Assembly (NCBI RefSeq): GCF_000373185.1
Contig: NZ_KB890644.1
Coordinates: 1-45,699, forward strand
Source: Segatella paludivivens DSM 17968 = JCM 13650
GTDB taxonomy: Bacteria; Bacteroidota; Bacteroidia; Bacteroidales; Bacteroidaceae
DNA: 45,699 bases
Direction of reading: 5' to 3'
In this document: one piece after another, positions 1 through 6,301 of the stretch
Layout: every line of letters starts with the position of its first letter
Numbering within the stretch: the stretch's first letter is position 1
Program-made: the position numbers and the translations under genes
Notes under the pieces: model-generated
What the model was told of the DNA's origin: nothing
The model's input: only the letters and a program-made list of their open reading frames with translations
The model's database searches: none

Positions 1-48
1 ACTGCATCAGCTGCAGGTGATCCAAACGGCGGAGTAGTAAAGCCTTAA
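1..48 (+). CDS. C-terminal tail of a truncated CDS, possibly an HU-family DNA-binding protein
   Basis: The window opens inside an open frame ending ...GDPNGGVVKP and a TAA at 46-48. Only 15 residues are visible, so there is no domain to recognise. The Gly/Pro/Asn-rich tail and the smalltalk peptide directly downstream match the usual Bacteroidota order in which an HU-like DNA-binding protein with a low-complexity C-terminus precedes smalltalk. The HU identity rests on this context alone. Another low-complexity C-terminus would look the same. Confidence 0.4.
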   Translation, partial: TASAAGDPNGGVVKP

Positions 49-53
49 ACATC

Positions 54-90
54 GTTCCCCTCTGATGCGCACAGGGGGGACTTTGTTTTA
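54..90 (+). terminator. G/C-rich hairpin after the first CDS
   Basis: A C run at 57-60 can pair with the G run at 74-79 around a loop containing TGCGCA. It is followed by CTTTGTTTTA. It could be a weak terminator or attenuator between the HU-like gene and the smalltalk gene. Pairing is imperfect. Confidence 0.35.
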
Positions 91-129
91 ACAACACACA
101 CAAAAACAACGAATTAAAAACAGAACAAA

Positions 130-237
130 ATGGATAAGAACAAAGTAAACATTTCATGGATCATCAAGATAGTAATCGCTATCGCTTCAAGTCTTCTAGG
201 GTTGCTCGGAACGCAACAGAGTGAAACACAGGAATAG
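130..237 (+). CDS. Smalltalk protein (35-aa small membrane peptide)
   Basis: The 35-residue product begins MDKNKVNISWIIKIVIAIAS and ends GTQQSETQE. A short charged N-terminus is followed by one hydrophobic helix (about residues 9-27) and a polar tail. This matches the peptide family named smalltalk in Bacteroidota annotation, typically found just downstream of HU-like genes. Function is unknown in the family. The start is the ATG at 130, since no other in-frame ATG gives the full helix. Often the next gene is a cell-wall amidase; here it is another small membrane peptide. Confidence 0.75.
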   Translation: MDKNKVNISWIIKIVIAIASSLLGLLGTQQSETQE

Positions 238-241
238 CCGA

Positions 242-349
242 ATGAGCTATCACGATTTCAACGACTTAATTAAAATCATAACCAACTTAATATGGTTAAT
301 CGCAGCGCTCACAGCGCTACTTAGCTGCACGGTATGGATTGCAGGATAA
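242..349 (+). CDS. Small single-helix membrane peptide, 35 aa
   Basis: This frame begins 4 nt after the smalltalk stop and encodes MSYHDFNDLIKIITNLIWLI followed by a hydrophobic stretch ending TVWIAG. It has a soluble acidic start of about 9 residues and one membrane helix (about 14-34) running nearly to the C-terminus. I do not recognise a family. Tight spacing to smalltalk and a terminator hairpin right after the stop support it as the last gene of the same transcript. It could be a toxin-like, holin-like or signalling peptide; nothing in the sequence decides. Confidence 0.55.
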   Translation: MSYHDFNDLIKIITNLIWLIAALTALLSCTVWIAG

Positions 350-353
350 CGAG

Positions 354-390
354 AGAGGGATGCGCTAACGCGCATCCCTCTTAATCGTTT
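354..390 (+). terminator. Rho-independent terminator of the HU/smalltalk transcript
   Basis: A perfect 12-bp stem AGAGGGATGCGC / GCGCATCCCTCT (354-365 with 370-381) carries a TAAC loop and is followed by TTAATCGTTT. It lies 4 nt after the stop of the small peptide gene. Confidence 0.85.
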
Positions 391-435
391 ATGGTTCTCG
401 CAAATAACGCGTTGTTAGTTTTCTCGCTGATAGTT

Positions 436-845
436 TAAGTCCTCTTGCGTGTTATTCTCTCGCAGATCACGCAGATCACGCAGAGAGGAATGCAGCAGGC
501 TGCATTATTTCGCAGAGAAAGACAGTTTGTAGTTTGTGTTGTTTTGGGTTTTGTCTGCGTAAATCTGCGAGATCTGCGGGAGACATTGGGTTTCTTCTGT
601 GTATATTGTTTGAGTACTCTTACGTGAATATTCTCCCGCAGATCCCGCAGATGACGCAGACGAATGCAGCAAGGCTGCATTATATCGCAGAGAAAGACAG
701 GTCGGGATGTTGTTGTGGTTTTGGGTTTTGTCTGCGTAAATCTGCGAGATCTGCGAGAGACATTGGGTTTTCAGTTGCGCAATAACTTGAGTACTCTTGC
801 GTGTTATTCTCTCGCAGATAACGCAGAGGTCGCAGAGAAAGCCTG
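436..845. repeat. Three tandem copies of a CGCAGAT-rich palindromic repeat
   Basis: Units begin near 437, 612 and 790 (period about 177 bp; the third is only a half unit). Each full unit has a left arm rich in CGCAGAT, an internal small hairpin AATGCAGC...GCTGCATT (490-507 and 664-682), and a right arm TCTGCGTAAATCTGCGAGAT that is the near reverse complement of the left arm. Outer pieces such as GACATTGGGTTT recur too. The short frames covering this stretch are products of the repeat and not genes. The element resembles dispersed intergenic palindromic repeats common in Bacteroidota genomes. No protein gene was seen in 384-1105. Confidence 0.8.
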
Positions 846-903
846 TTGCGGTAAGTGCAGGAAACGATGCTGCTATTTTATAAATAATATTGGCTGCACT
901 CAA

Positions 904-923
904 CATAGCTCAAGCTAGCTATG
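904..923. repeat. Small hairpin between the repeat array and the recombinase
   Basis: CATAGCT (904-910) pairs exactly with AGCTATG (917-923) around a 6-nt loop. Apart from this and the recombinase promoter, 846-1046 shows nothing I can name. Confidence 0.4.
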
Positions 924-1046
924 CTCTAACTTGCAATCCTGTATTTTGTCTACAATAATGCATCGGCTATTGACAGGAGACTGTTTTAGACTGATTTATA
1001 GCACACCTTTGTCTATGCACCTTTCATCTTTTTTAATAATCCCACC

Positions 1047-1077
1047 TTTGTTAATCGCCTTTAGTGTTGTAACTTTG
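1047..1077 (+). promoter_or_regulatory. Promoter of the tyrosine recombinase
   Basis: The -33 box TTTG (1047-1050) is followed by exactly 19 nt and the -7 box TAACTTTG (1070-1077), a full match to the Bacteroidota pattern TTTG-N19-TAnnTTTG. Transcription would start near 1082, giving a leader of about 24 nt before the ATG at 1106. Confidence 0.8.
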
Positions 1078-1105
1078 TGTTTTATTTTTAAAATCATTAT
1101 CTAAT

Positions 1106-1984
1106 ATGTCATTATCATTTTCACAGTTTGCAGTGAGATGTTCGGCTCAGCTAGAGGCTGATGGACGTTTCGCCACTGCCCGTCTTTACCGTAACGCACT
1201 GAAGTCTTTTACTAATTACATTCGCCGCAGCGAAGTTCAGTTTACTGATATAAACCGTAAGCGCCTTGTAGCCTATGAGCGTGAGCTTCGCTATCGTAAC
1301 TGCTGCCCCAACACGATTTCCACCTACATGCGTATGCTCCGTGCTATTTATAACAAGGGTGTAGATGCCGGATATGCTCACTTTGTTTACCGCCTGTTCC
1401 ATGATGTCTATACAGGTATTGATATTAGCCGCAGGCGTGCTCTCGATGTTAAGGATATTAAAACTCTCCTCTGTAGCAAGATAGAGAAACCAGCACTTAA
1501 GCGTACCCAAAAGATTGCGGCATCCCTATACAGTCTGTGCGGCATGCCATTCGTAGACTTTATGAATATCAATTTCGGCAGCGTCAAGAGTGGAGTCCTC
1601 ACCTACAACCGCTATAAGACGGGTACGAGCATAAGCATCTCTGTGATGAAACGAACCATGAAAATAGTCAATGATTTGAAGATGCCTAGGAGTGACATGC
1701 GTACCGCAGAAGGCTATCGCCGCTACCAGTCACGTCTCCGTCACTTCAACTCATGTATATCGCGGCTTGCTGCCACTCTTGGCATCACCTGTCGTGTTTC
1801 CTCGTACACGCTTCGACATTCATGGGCAACAGCAGCCCTCCGCAACCATGTTCCTGTGGAACTTATCAGCGCAGCTCTGGGGCACCGAAGCATCAGAACC
1901 ACACAGATATATTTAGGTGGTTTCAGTGCTGCTGAAATTGGTGCTGTAAACAGCAAAATATGCCGATATATAGGGGCTGTATAG
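1106..1984 (+). CDS. Tyrosine recombinase / site-specific integrase, catalytic Arg I replaced by Cys
   Basis: The 292-aa protein has an N-terminal SAM-like core-binding domain (about 10-105) and a C-terminal catalytic domain (about 110-292). Visible catalytic positions are K171 in YNRYKTG, R237 in the YTLRHSW box, H260 in the LGHRS box and the nucleophile Y269 in TTQIYL. In this Bacteroidota family the first catalytic arginine normally sits just before G-M-x-F-V-D. Here that stretch is SLCGMPFVD, with Cys145 (codon TGC, 1538-1540), one base from CGC. Family members cut and rejoin DNA at short inverted sites to move elements or flip promoters. The neighbouring inverted repeats 29 bp after its stop suggest the flipping role. 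The substitution may leave the enzyme inactive or slow. Its own promoter is 1047-1077. Confidence 0.85.
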   Translation: MSLSFSQFAVRCSAQLEADGRFATARLYRNALKSFTNYIRRSEVQFTDINRKRLVAYERELRYRNCCPNTISTYMRMLRAIYNKGVDAGYAHFVYRLFHDVYTGIDISRRRALDVKDIKTLLCSKIEKPALKRTQKIAASLYSLCGMPFVDFMNINFGSVKSGVLTYNRYKTGTSISISVMKRTMKIVNDLKMPRSDMRTAEGYRRYQSRLRHFNSCISRLAATLGITCRVSSYTLRHSWATAALRNHVPVELISAALGHRSIRTTQIYLGGFSAAEIGAVNSKICRYIGAV

Positions 1985-2012
1985 TATAAAAAAGATAGGC
2001 AAAAAAATAGCC

Positions 2013-2031
2013 GTTACTTCACAAGTAACAG
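2013..2031 (+). repeat. Left inverted repeat of a candidate invertible element
   Basis: GTTACTTCACAAGTAACAG is the exact reverse complement of 2281-2299. The site is itself two GTTAC/GTAAC arms around 7 nt (TTCACAA), the usual form of a tyrosine recombinase core site. It lies 29 bp after the recombinase stop. Confidence 0.75.
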
Positions 2032-2280
2032 CGTTTACTATTTGACTACAAATGTATATAATTATTCACAAATACGCATATGATTTCACATAAATTAACT
2101 ATAAAATAACATGGTATGTAAATAAAAAGGCACAATTTATCTTAATGCATCTTTTTTAAACACATTTTAAATCTTCACATAATTATCATTTTTTATTGCG
2201 TACTAACCGTATAAGGTGCGCAAAGGGGGGCGTTTATCCTGTTTTTCGTCTATTTTTATGCCATTGACTCAGAATTCTTT

Positions 2281-2299
2281 CTGTTACTTGTGAAGTAAC
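2281..2299 (-). repeat. Right inverted repeat of a candidate invertible element
   Basis: CTGTTACTTGTGAAGTAAC is the exact reverse complement of 2013-2031. With two more bases (to 2301) it forms a 9-bp palindrome around GTG. The central CAC/GTG triplet sets the two sites in inverted orientation. Confidence 0.75.
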
Positions 2300-2464
2300 A
2301 GAATTCTATAAAATAGAAATATTAAATGCACCCTCTGAATTAATCACTATACGATTTGGGTGAGAAAGTGATAAATACTAAATTGGCTATGTCGTCTCTG
2401 ATATATAGAACAAACGACAGTTATCATAAAACACGTATGCCGTCGAATTTTCTAGATGAATATA

Positions 2465-2705
2465 AACACAGATGCTTAATCGCATCAAATAAAAATAACT
2501 TAAATTGAAGGCCTGTCATGATGCTGCAGCAGCGGTATCATGTCTAAATCAGATTCGTGAGAACCGCGGCCTGATCTAAATATTACTTGAATTAATAGAA
2601 CATAGATTCTATCGTTCCCTGTTTATTATGAGTCGTTTAACAGGGGTATTCACACAAGAGTGTGTGTTTAGAATGCCTTTCCCTGTGAGGGGAGAGGCAT
2701 TTTTA
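2465..2705 (+). ncRNA. Candidate structured non-coding RNA ending at a terminator
   Basis: No protein-coding frame of note exists here, yet hairpins follow one another: GATGC/GCATC (2471-2486), CATGAT/ATCATG (2517-2542), ATCAG/CTGAT (2548-2575), GAAC-ATAGA/TCTAT-C-GTTC (2598-2617), CCCTGTT/AACAGGG (2617-2645), CACACA/TGTGTG (2651-2666), then the terminator. The fourth and fifth share a base, so they may be alternatives. A plus-strand terminator with no gene before it implies a non-coding transcript. I find no convincing promoter inside, so the 5' end is unknown. The transcript may start in the invertible segment. I do not recognise a known RNA family. Confidence 0.4.
2672..2705 (+). terminator. 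Strong plus-strand terminator not preceded by a gene
   Basis: AATGCCT (2672-2678) pairs with AGGCATT (2695-2701). The stem extends inward through one T-G wobble to TCCC/GGGA, with a 6-nt loop, and is followed by TTTT. There is no T run on the other strand, so it acts on plus-strand transcripts. Confidence 0.8.
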
Positions 2706-2804
2706 ATTAGCCAATATGATATTCATTATAGAATGCTACAAAAGTGCTGATTTACTTGTTTGTGACAATGAAAAATATTCATTGAACACACACAAAACGC
2801 ATAT

Positions 2805-2830
2805 TAAAAAAGGAATAGGAAACTATTCCT
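2805..2830 (-). terminator. Terminator overlapping the stop codon of the lipoprotein gene
   Basis: On the minus strand, AGGAATAG (2830-2823) pairs with CTATTCCT (2818-2811) around TTTC, followed by TTTTT. The left arm contains the last codons and the TAG stop of the upstream gene, so terminator and coding end are fused. Confidence 0.8.
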
Positions 2831-3671
2831 GATCTTTTGCTCTTTGTAGAGCCTCTATTTTAAGTTGCGCTGCAATTTTCTTAGCCTTCACGTTTACATC
2901 TTTGATATCCTTCTTTCTGTAATAGCTTCTTGCTCCGTCACGGTCACTAAGAACGAGTGAGTCATCGCCAAGATAATCAATATTACAGGTGTTGTTTTTA
3001 GGATTTATGGTGGTAATGGTGTTATTCTTGTTGAATATAGGAGTTGCACTCACAACAACAAGTTTGCCATTCCAAATATGCCAACTGGTGAAATATCCTA
3101 ACTGAGGATATACAACAGGACTCTCATCTTCAAGTGAACTCTGCGAACTAACATATCCAACGCTTTGTGCAGTCCATTGTCTTCTAAGCCAGAATCCATA
3201 TTCGCGAGGCACAAGATAAGTCTGTTTCACAGAGTCTGGCATATCTTTCATTATACGCTTCTGTAATTTTTTGCTCATGTTCTCGTAGTTGCGCATCTTC
3301 GGCATGACTACGTAGCACCATATACCTTTTAATTCGTCTAGATTTACAACTTCGTCGGCAACATGCTTATCAGATTTATTCAATACAACACCAATCCAGT
3401 CTCCCACATGTATGTTTCCAAGCACACGCTTTTTGTTGTGAGCATCAATGATATCATATTTTATTGGGTCACTTCCATCGTTAGGAAGTAGTAGGATTGT
3501 AGAGTCATTGCAGCCTTCGCAAGCTAGTCCGTAGACAGTCTTGTCGCCTGTCATTTTCATTTCATCATTAGTATGTCCCGACATAGGGTCAGACTTCTTG
3601 TTATCCTTGTTGCTGCATGCTGTGACAGACAGTAAAATGGCTGATATAATGGCGAATAGTTTAAATCTCAT
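2823..3671 (-). CDS. Lipoprotein of unknown function, 282 aa
   Basis: The protein starts MRFKLFAIISAILLSVTAC, a lipoprotein signal with lipobox VTAC and Cys19, so it should be lipidated in the cell envelope. The mature part has GLACEGCNDSTILLLPNDGS (two cysteines), a central YVVMPKMRNYENMSKKLQKR segment, and a beta-rich second half ending in a lysine-rich helix. I recognise no domain. A longer reading from a TTG at 3692 is rejected because that codon lies in the -7 box TATATTTG (3697-3690), leaving ATG 3671 as the first usable start, with a leader of about 15 nt. The gene is transcribed alone and ends in its own terminator. Confidence 0.75.
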   Translation of the reverse strand: MRFKLFAIISAILLSVTACSNKDNKKSDPMSGHTNDEMKMTGDKTVYGLACEGCNDSTILLLPNDGSDPIKYDIIDAHNKKRVLGNIHVGDWIGVVLNKSDKHVADEVVNLDELKGIWCYVVMPKMRNYENMSKKLQKRIMKDMPDSVKQTYLVPREYGFWLRRQWTAQSVGYVSSQSSLEDESPVVYPQLGYFTSWHIWNGKLVVVSATPIFNKNNTITTINPKNNTCNIDYLGDDSLVLSDRDGARSYYRKKDIKDVNVKAKKIAAQLKIEALQRAKDQE

Positions 3672-3689
3672 AACATTACAAATTTTGTG

Positions 3690-3697
3690 CAAATATA
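3690..3697 (-). promoter_or_regulatory. -7 box of the lipoprotein gene
   Basis: On the minus strand TATATTTG matches TAnnTTTG, about 19 nt before the ATG at 3671. A matching -33 TTTG at standard spacing was not seen. Confidence 0.55.
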
Positions 3698-3751
3698 AGG
3701 GAATAATTGTAAAAAATGGATGTAATGGTGGTGTTTTTGGAATTTTTTATC

Positions 3752-3759
3752 TAAATTTG
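3752..3759 (+). promoter_or_regulatory. -7 box of the carboxyltransferase gene
   Basis: TAAATTTG matches TAnnTTTG and would give a leader of about 85 nt before ATG 3850. The nearest TTTG (3736-3739) is only 12 nt away, so the -33 element is not clear. Confidence 0.5.
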
Positions 3760-3849
3760 CACGCTGATTAGCACCAGGGTTCTGTTTATATATGGAACAA
3801 TGGCGATATATTATCTGTTTTTTTATAAAAATCAAATACAAAATATAAT

Positions 3850-5625
3850 ATGGGAAAGAAAATTCAGTTCAGTCTCGTTTATCGAGATATGTGGCAGAGT
3901 TCAGGCAAGTTCCAGCCTCGCAAGGATCAGCTTGAGCGCATAGCTCCTGTTTTTATTGAAATGGGTTGTTTCGCTCGTGTTGAGACTAATGGTGGTGCTT
4001 TCGAGCAGGTAAACCTTCTTGCTGGTGAAAACCCTAATGAAGCTGTACGTGCTTTTTGTAAACCTCTTAACGAGGCAGGCATAAAGACTCACATGCTTGA
4101 CCGTGGTCTTAATGGACTCCGTATGTATCCAGTTCCAGATGATGTTCGTGCACTTATGTATAAGGTAAAGCATGCTCAGGGAACAGATATCACTCGTATA
4201 TTTGACGGTTTGAATGATGTGCGCAACATTATTCCTTCAATAAAGTGGGCTAAGGAAGCAGGCATGACTGCACAGGGTACTCTGTGTATCACAACTTCTC
4301 CTGTTCACACATTGGAATACTATTCAAAAATAGCTGATCAGCTTATTGAAGCCGGTGCTGAAGAAATCTGTCTTAAGGATATGGCAGGTGTTGGTCAGCC
4401 AGCACTTCTTGGTAAACTGACAAAGGCTATCAAGGACAAGTATCCTGAGATTATCATAGAATATCATGGACATTCAGGTCCTGGTTTGTCTATGGCTTCA
4501 ATTCTTGAGGTTTGTAATAATGGTTGTGATATCATTGATACAGCTATTGAGCCATTGGCATGGGGTAAAGTTCACCCAGATGTAATATCAGTAATCAGCA
4601 TGTTGAAGAACGAAGGTTTTGATGTACCTGAGATCAACATGAACGCATATATGAAGGCTCGTGCCCTTACTCAGGAATTCATTGATGAATGGCTTGGATA
4701 TTTCATCAACCCAGCAAACAAGATAATGTCTTCTTTGCTTCTTGGTTGTGGACTTCCTGGTGGTATGATGGGTTCTATGATGGCAGACCTTGGCGGTATT
4801 CGTCAGACTATCAACAATCTTCGTAAGAAGAAGGGGGAAGAGGAAATTTCTCTTGACGACATGCTTGTAAAGCTCTTCAATGAAGTAGAATATGTATGGC
4901 CACGTGTTGGTTATCCTCCATTGGTAACTCCTTTCAGTCAGTATACAAAGAACATCGCATTGATGAATCTTCTCACAATGGAGCAGGGTAAAGGTCGCTT
5001 CGTGATGATGGATGAGTCTATGTGGGGTATGATTCTTGGTAAGAGTGGAAAGATTCCTGGAACAATTTCTCCAGAGTTGATAGAATTGGCAAAGAAGCAG
5101 GGACGTGAGTTCACTGATGCTGATCCTCATACATTGTTGACAAATGCTCTTGACGACTTCAAGAAAGAAATGGACGAGAATGGATGGGAATATGGTAAGG
5201 ACAACGAGGAACTCTTTGAACTTGCTATGCATCCAGAGCAGTATCGCAACTACAAGAGCGGTCAGGCTAAGAAAAACTTCCTTGCTGACTTGCAGAAGGC
5301 TAAGGACGCTAAACTTGGTGCAAAGACAAGCCCTGAAGAGGCTGCTGCATTCAAGCACGCTAAGGCTGATGCTATTGTTGCTCCTGTAAAGGGACAGATA
5401 TTCTGGGAATTCCAGGGTGAAGGTGAAGCTGCTCCTGCAATAGAGCCATATATCGGTAAAGAATATAAAGAAGGTGATGCTTTCTGCTATATTTGTACTT
5501 CATGGGGTGAATTTGAGACAATCAATGCAGCTCTTGGTGGCAAACTAGTAGAAATCAACGCAAAGCAGGGAACAAAGGTTAATAAGGGTGATGTCATCGC
5601 TTATATCCAGCGTCCTGAAGCATAA
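3850..5625 (+). CDS. Carboxyltransferase, pyruvate carboxylase subunit B / oxaloacetate decarboxylase alpha-like
   Basis: The 591-aa protein has an HMGL-like TIM-barrel carboxyltransferase domain (about 1-290), a PYC/OADA helical domain (about 310-470) and a biotinyl-like C-terminal domain (about 510-591). Active-site features are YRDMWQ (D13, metal), LKDMAG (K176, the carbamylated lysine) and EYHGHSG (H206, H208, metal). The family moves CO2 between carboxybiotin and pyruvate/oxaloacetate. Oddly, the lipoyl/biotinyl fold lacks the AMKM biotin lysine: the stretch at about 549-557 reads TSWGEFET. The enzyme must then use a separate biotin carrier, or the fold has another role. No carrier, biotin carboxylase or membrane subunit gene lies nearby. 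A terminator follows. Confidence 0.85.
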   Translation: MGKKIQFSLVYRDMWQSSGKFQPRKDQLERIAPVFIEMGCFARVETNGGAFEQVNLLAGENPNEAVRAFCKPLNEAGIKTHMLDRGLNGLRMYPVPDDVRALMYKVKHAQGTDITRIFDGLNDVRNIIPSIKWAKEAGMTAQGTLCITTSPVHTLEYYSKIADQLIEAGAEEICLKDMAGVGQPALLGKLTKAIKDKYPEIIIEYHGHSGPGLSMASILEVCNNGCDIIDTAIEPLAWGKVHPDVISVISMLKNEGFDVPEINMNAYMKARALTQEFIDEWLGYFINPANKIMSSLLLGCGLPGGMMGSMMADLGGIRQTINNLRKKKGEEEISLDDMLVKLFNEVEYVWPRVGYPPLVTPFSQYTKNIALMNLLTMEQGKGRFVMMDESMWGMILGKSGKIPGTISPELIELAKKQGREFTDADPHTLLTNALDDFKKEMDENGWEYGKDNEELFELAMHPEQYRNYKSGQAKKNFLADLQKAKDAKLGAKTSPEEAAAFKHAKADAIVAPVKGQIFWEFQGEGEAAPAIEPYIGKEYKEGDAFCYICTSWGEFETINAALGGKLVEINAKQGTKVNKGDVIAYIQRPEA

Positions 5626-5651
5626 TAGAAAATATTTTCAATGTTAATACA

Positions 5652-5684
5652 GAGGGGATTGGGCTATGCCCTTTCCCCTTTTTA
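5652..5684 (+). terminator. Terminator of the carboxyltransferase gene
   Basis: GGGGA (5654-5658) pairs with TCCCC (5674-5678), and inside it GGGC (5661-5664) with GCCC (5668-5671) around TAT. The hairpin is followed by TTTTTAT. It lies between the carboxyltransferase stop and the HD-gene start and shows that the ATG at 5641 is not that gene's start. Confidence 0.85.
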
Positions 5685-5694
5685 TCATCTGGCT

Positions 5695-6231
5695 ATGAAC
5701 TATCAGAATATTATAGATAAATATTATACCGAGGACAACCAACTGCGCTATATATTTATGACTCACAGCAGTCTTGTAACAAAGCGTGCGCTGAAGATTT
5801 GTGACTTGCATCCAGAACTGAATCTCGACCGTAGATTTGTTGAGGAGGCTGCCATGCTTCATGATATCGGTATCATAAAATGTCATGCTCCTGGGATATA
5901 TTGTTTTGGAAGTGAACCTTATCTGATACATGGAAGAATAGGTGCCGAGATGATGCGTGCTGAGGGATATCCAGCTCATGCCCGTGTTTGCGAGCGACAT
6001 ACCGGAGCCGGAATAGGAAAGGAAGAAATAAAAAGACTTGAGCTTCCACTTCCGTATGAGGACTTTTTGCCAGAAACGATGGAAGAGAAAGTGATATGTT
6101 ATGCTGATAAATTCTTTTCAAAAACTCATCCTGAAGTAGAGAAATCTATAAACGAAGCAGAGAAAAGTCTCGCTAAATTCGGAGAAGATGGCTTAAAGCG
6201 CTTTAAGGAATGGGAAATGATGTTTGAATAA
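5695..6231 (+). CDS. HD-domain hydrolase, 178 aa
   Basis: The product begins MNYQNIIDKYYTEDNQLRYI and carries an HD fold: His in FMTHSSLV, the HD pair in AAMLHDIGI (about residue 60), then ERHTGAG and CYADKFFS later in the chain. HD proteins use bound metal to hydrolyse phosphoester bonds, often of nucleotides; the substrate here is unknown. It resembles the stand-alone HDIG family with archaeal relatives. The longer frame from ATG 5641 is rejected because it starts before and reads through the terminator at 5652-5684. The gene therefore probably depends on a promoter near 5685 or on read-through. Confidence 0.8.
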   Translation: MNYQNIIDKYYTEDNQLRYIFMTHSSLVTKRALKICDLHPELNLDRRFVEEAAMLHDIGIIKCHAPGIYCFGSEPYLIHGRIGAEMMRAEGYPAHARVCERHTGAGIGKEEIKRLELPLPYEDFLPETMEEKVICYADKFFSKTHPEVEKSINEAEKSLAKFGEDGLKRFKEWEMMFE

Positions 6232-6285
6232 GGTTTAAAAAACAAAAAACTAAAGGCTAAGAACATAAAACTAAAAACTTATTAT

Positions 6286-6293
6286 TATCTTTG
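6286..6293 (+). promoter_or_regulatory. -7 box of lptD, almost touching the start codon
   Basis: TATCTTTG matches TAnnTTTG and ends 8 nt before the ATG at 6302. Transcription would begin about 6297-6301, leaving almost no leader. No -33 TTTG at normal distance is evident. Confidence 0.55.
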
Positions 6294-6301
6294 CAGACTG
6301 A

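Larger units (their letters stand above)
2013..2299. mobile_element. Candidate invertible DNA segment (promoter switch)
   Basis: A 287-bp A/T-rich segment is bounded by 19-bp exact inverted repeats, has no protein gene, and lies directly behind a tyrosine recombinase. That is the layout of phase-variable promoters in Bacteroidota. In the orientation given, the only clear -7-like box is TACATTTG on the minus strand (2056 to 2049), pointing back into the recombinase. After inversion it would sit near 2256-2263 on the plus strand, pointing to the hairpin-rich region 2302-2705. No well-spaced -33 TTTG accompanies it; the nearest is 12 nt away. The alternative is that the two sites are only copies of a short palindrome. 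Confidence 0.6.

Noticed and set aside
436..845. CRISPR array
   Set aside because: Repeats are long, palindromic at two levels and spaced at about 177 bp, with no unique short spacers and no cas genes.
435..918. Several short open frames on both strands
   Set aside because: They run through the CGCAGAT palindromic repeats, share repeated peptide text and have no start context. They are products of the repeat.
2013..2031. Terminator of the recombinase gene
   Set aside because: The palindrome is followed by CGTTTACTATTTG and not a T run, and an exact inverted partner exists 250 bp away, so a recombination site explains it better. Termination cannot be excluded.
3672..3692. TTG start for the 2823-3671 lipoprotein gene
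   Set aside because: The codon lies inside the -7 box, so it would not be in the mRNA.
4588..5358. A 256-aa frame opposite the carboxyltransferase gene
   Set aside because: It is antisense to a well-supported enzyme, with no family match and no promoter, so it is a shadow frame.
5641..5694. Upstream ATG for the HD-domain gene
   Set aside because: It lies before a strong terminator hairpin, and the added residues do not belong to the HD fold.
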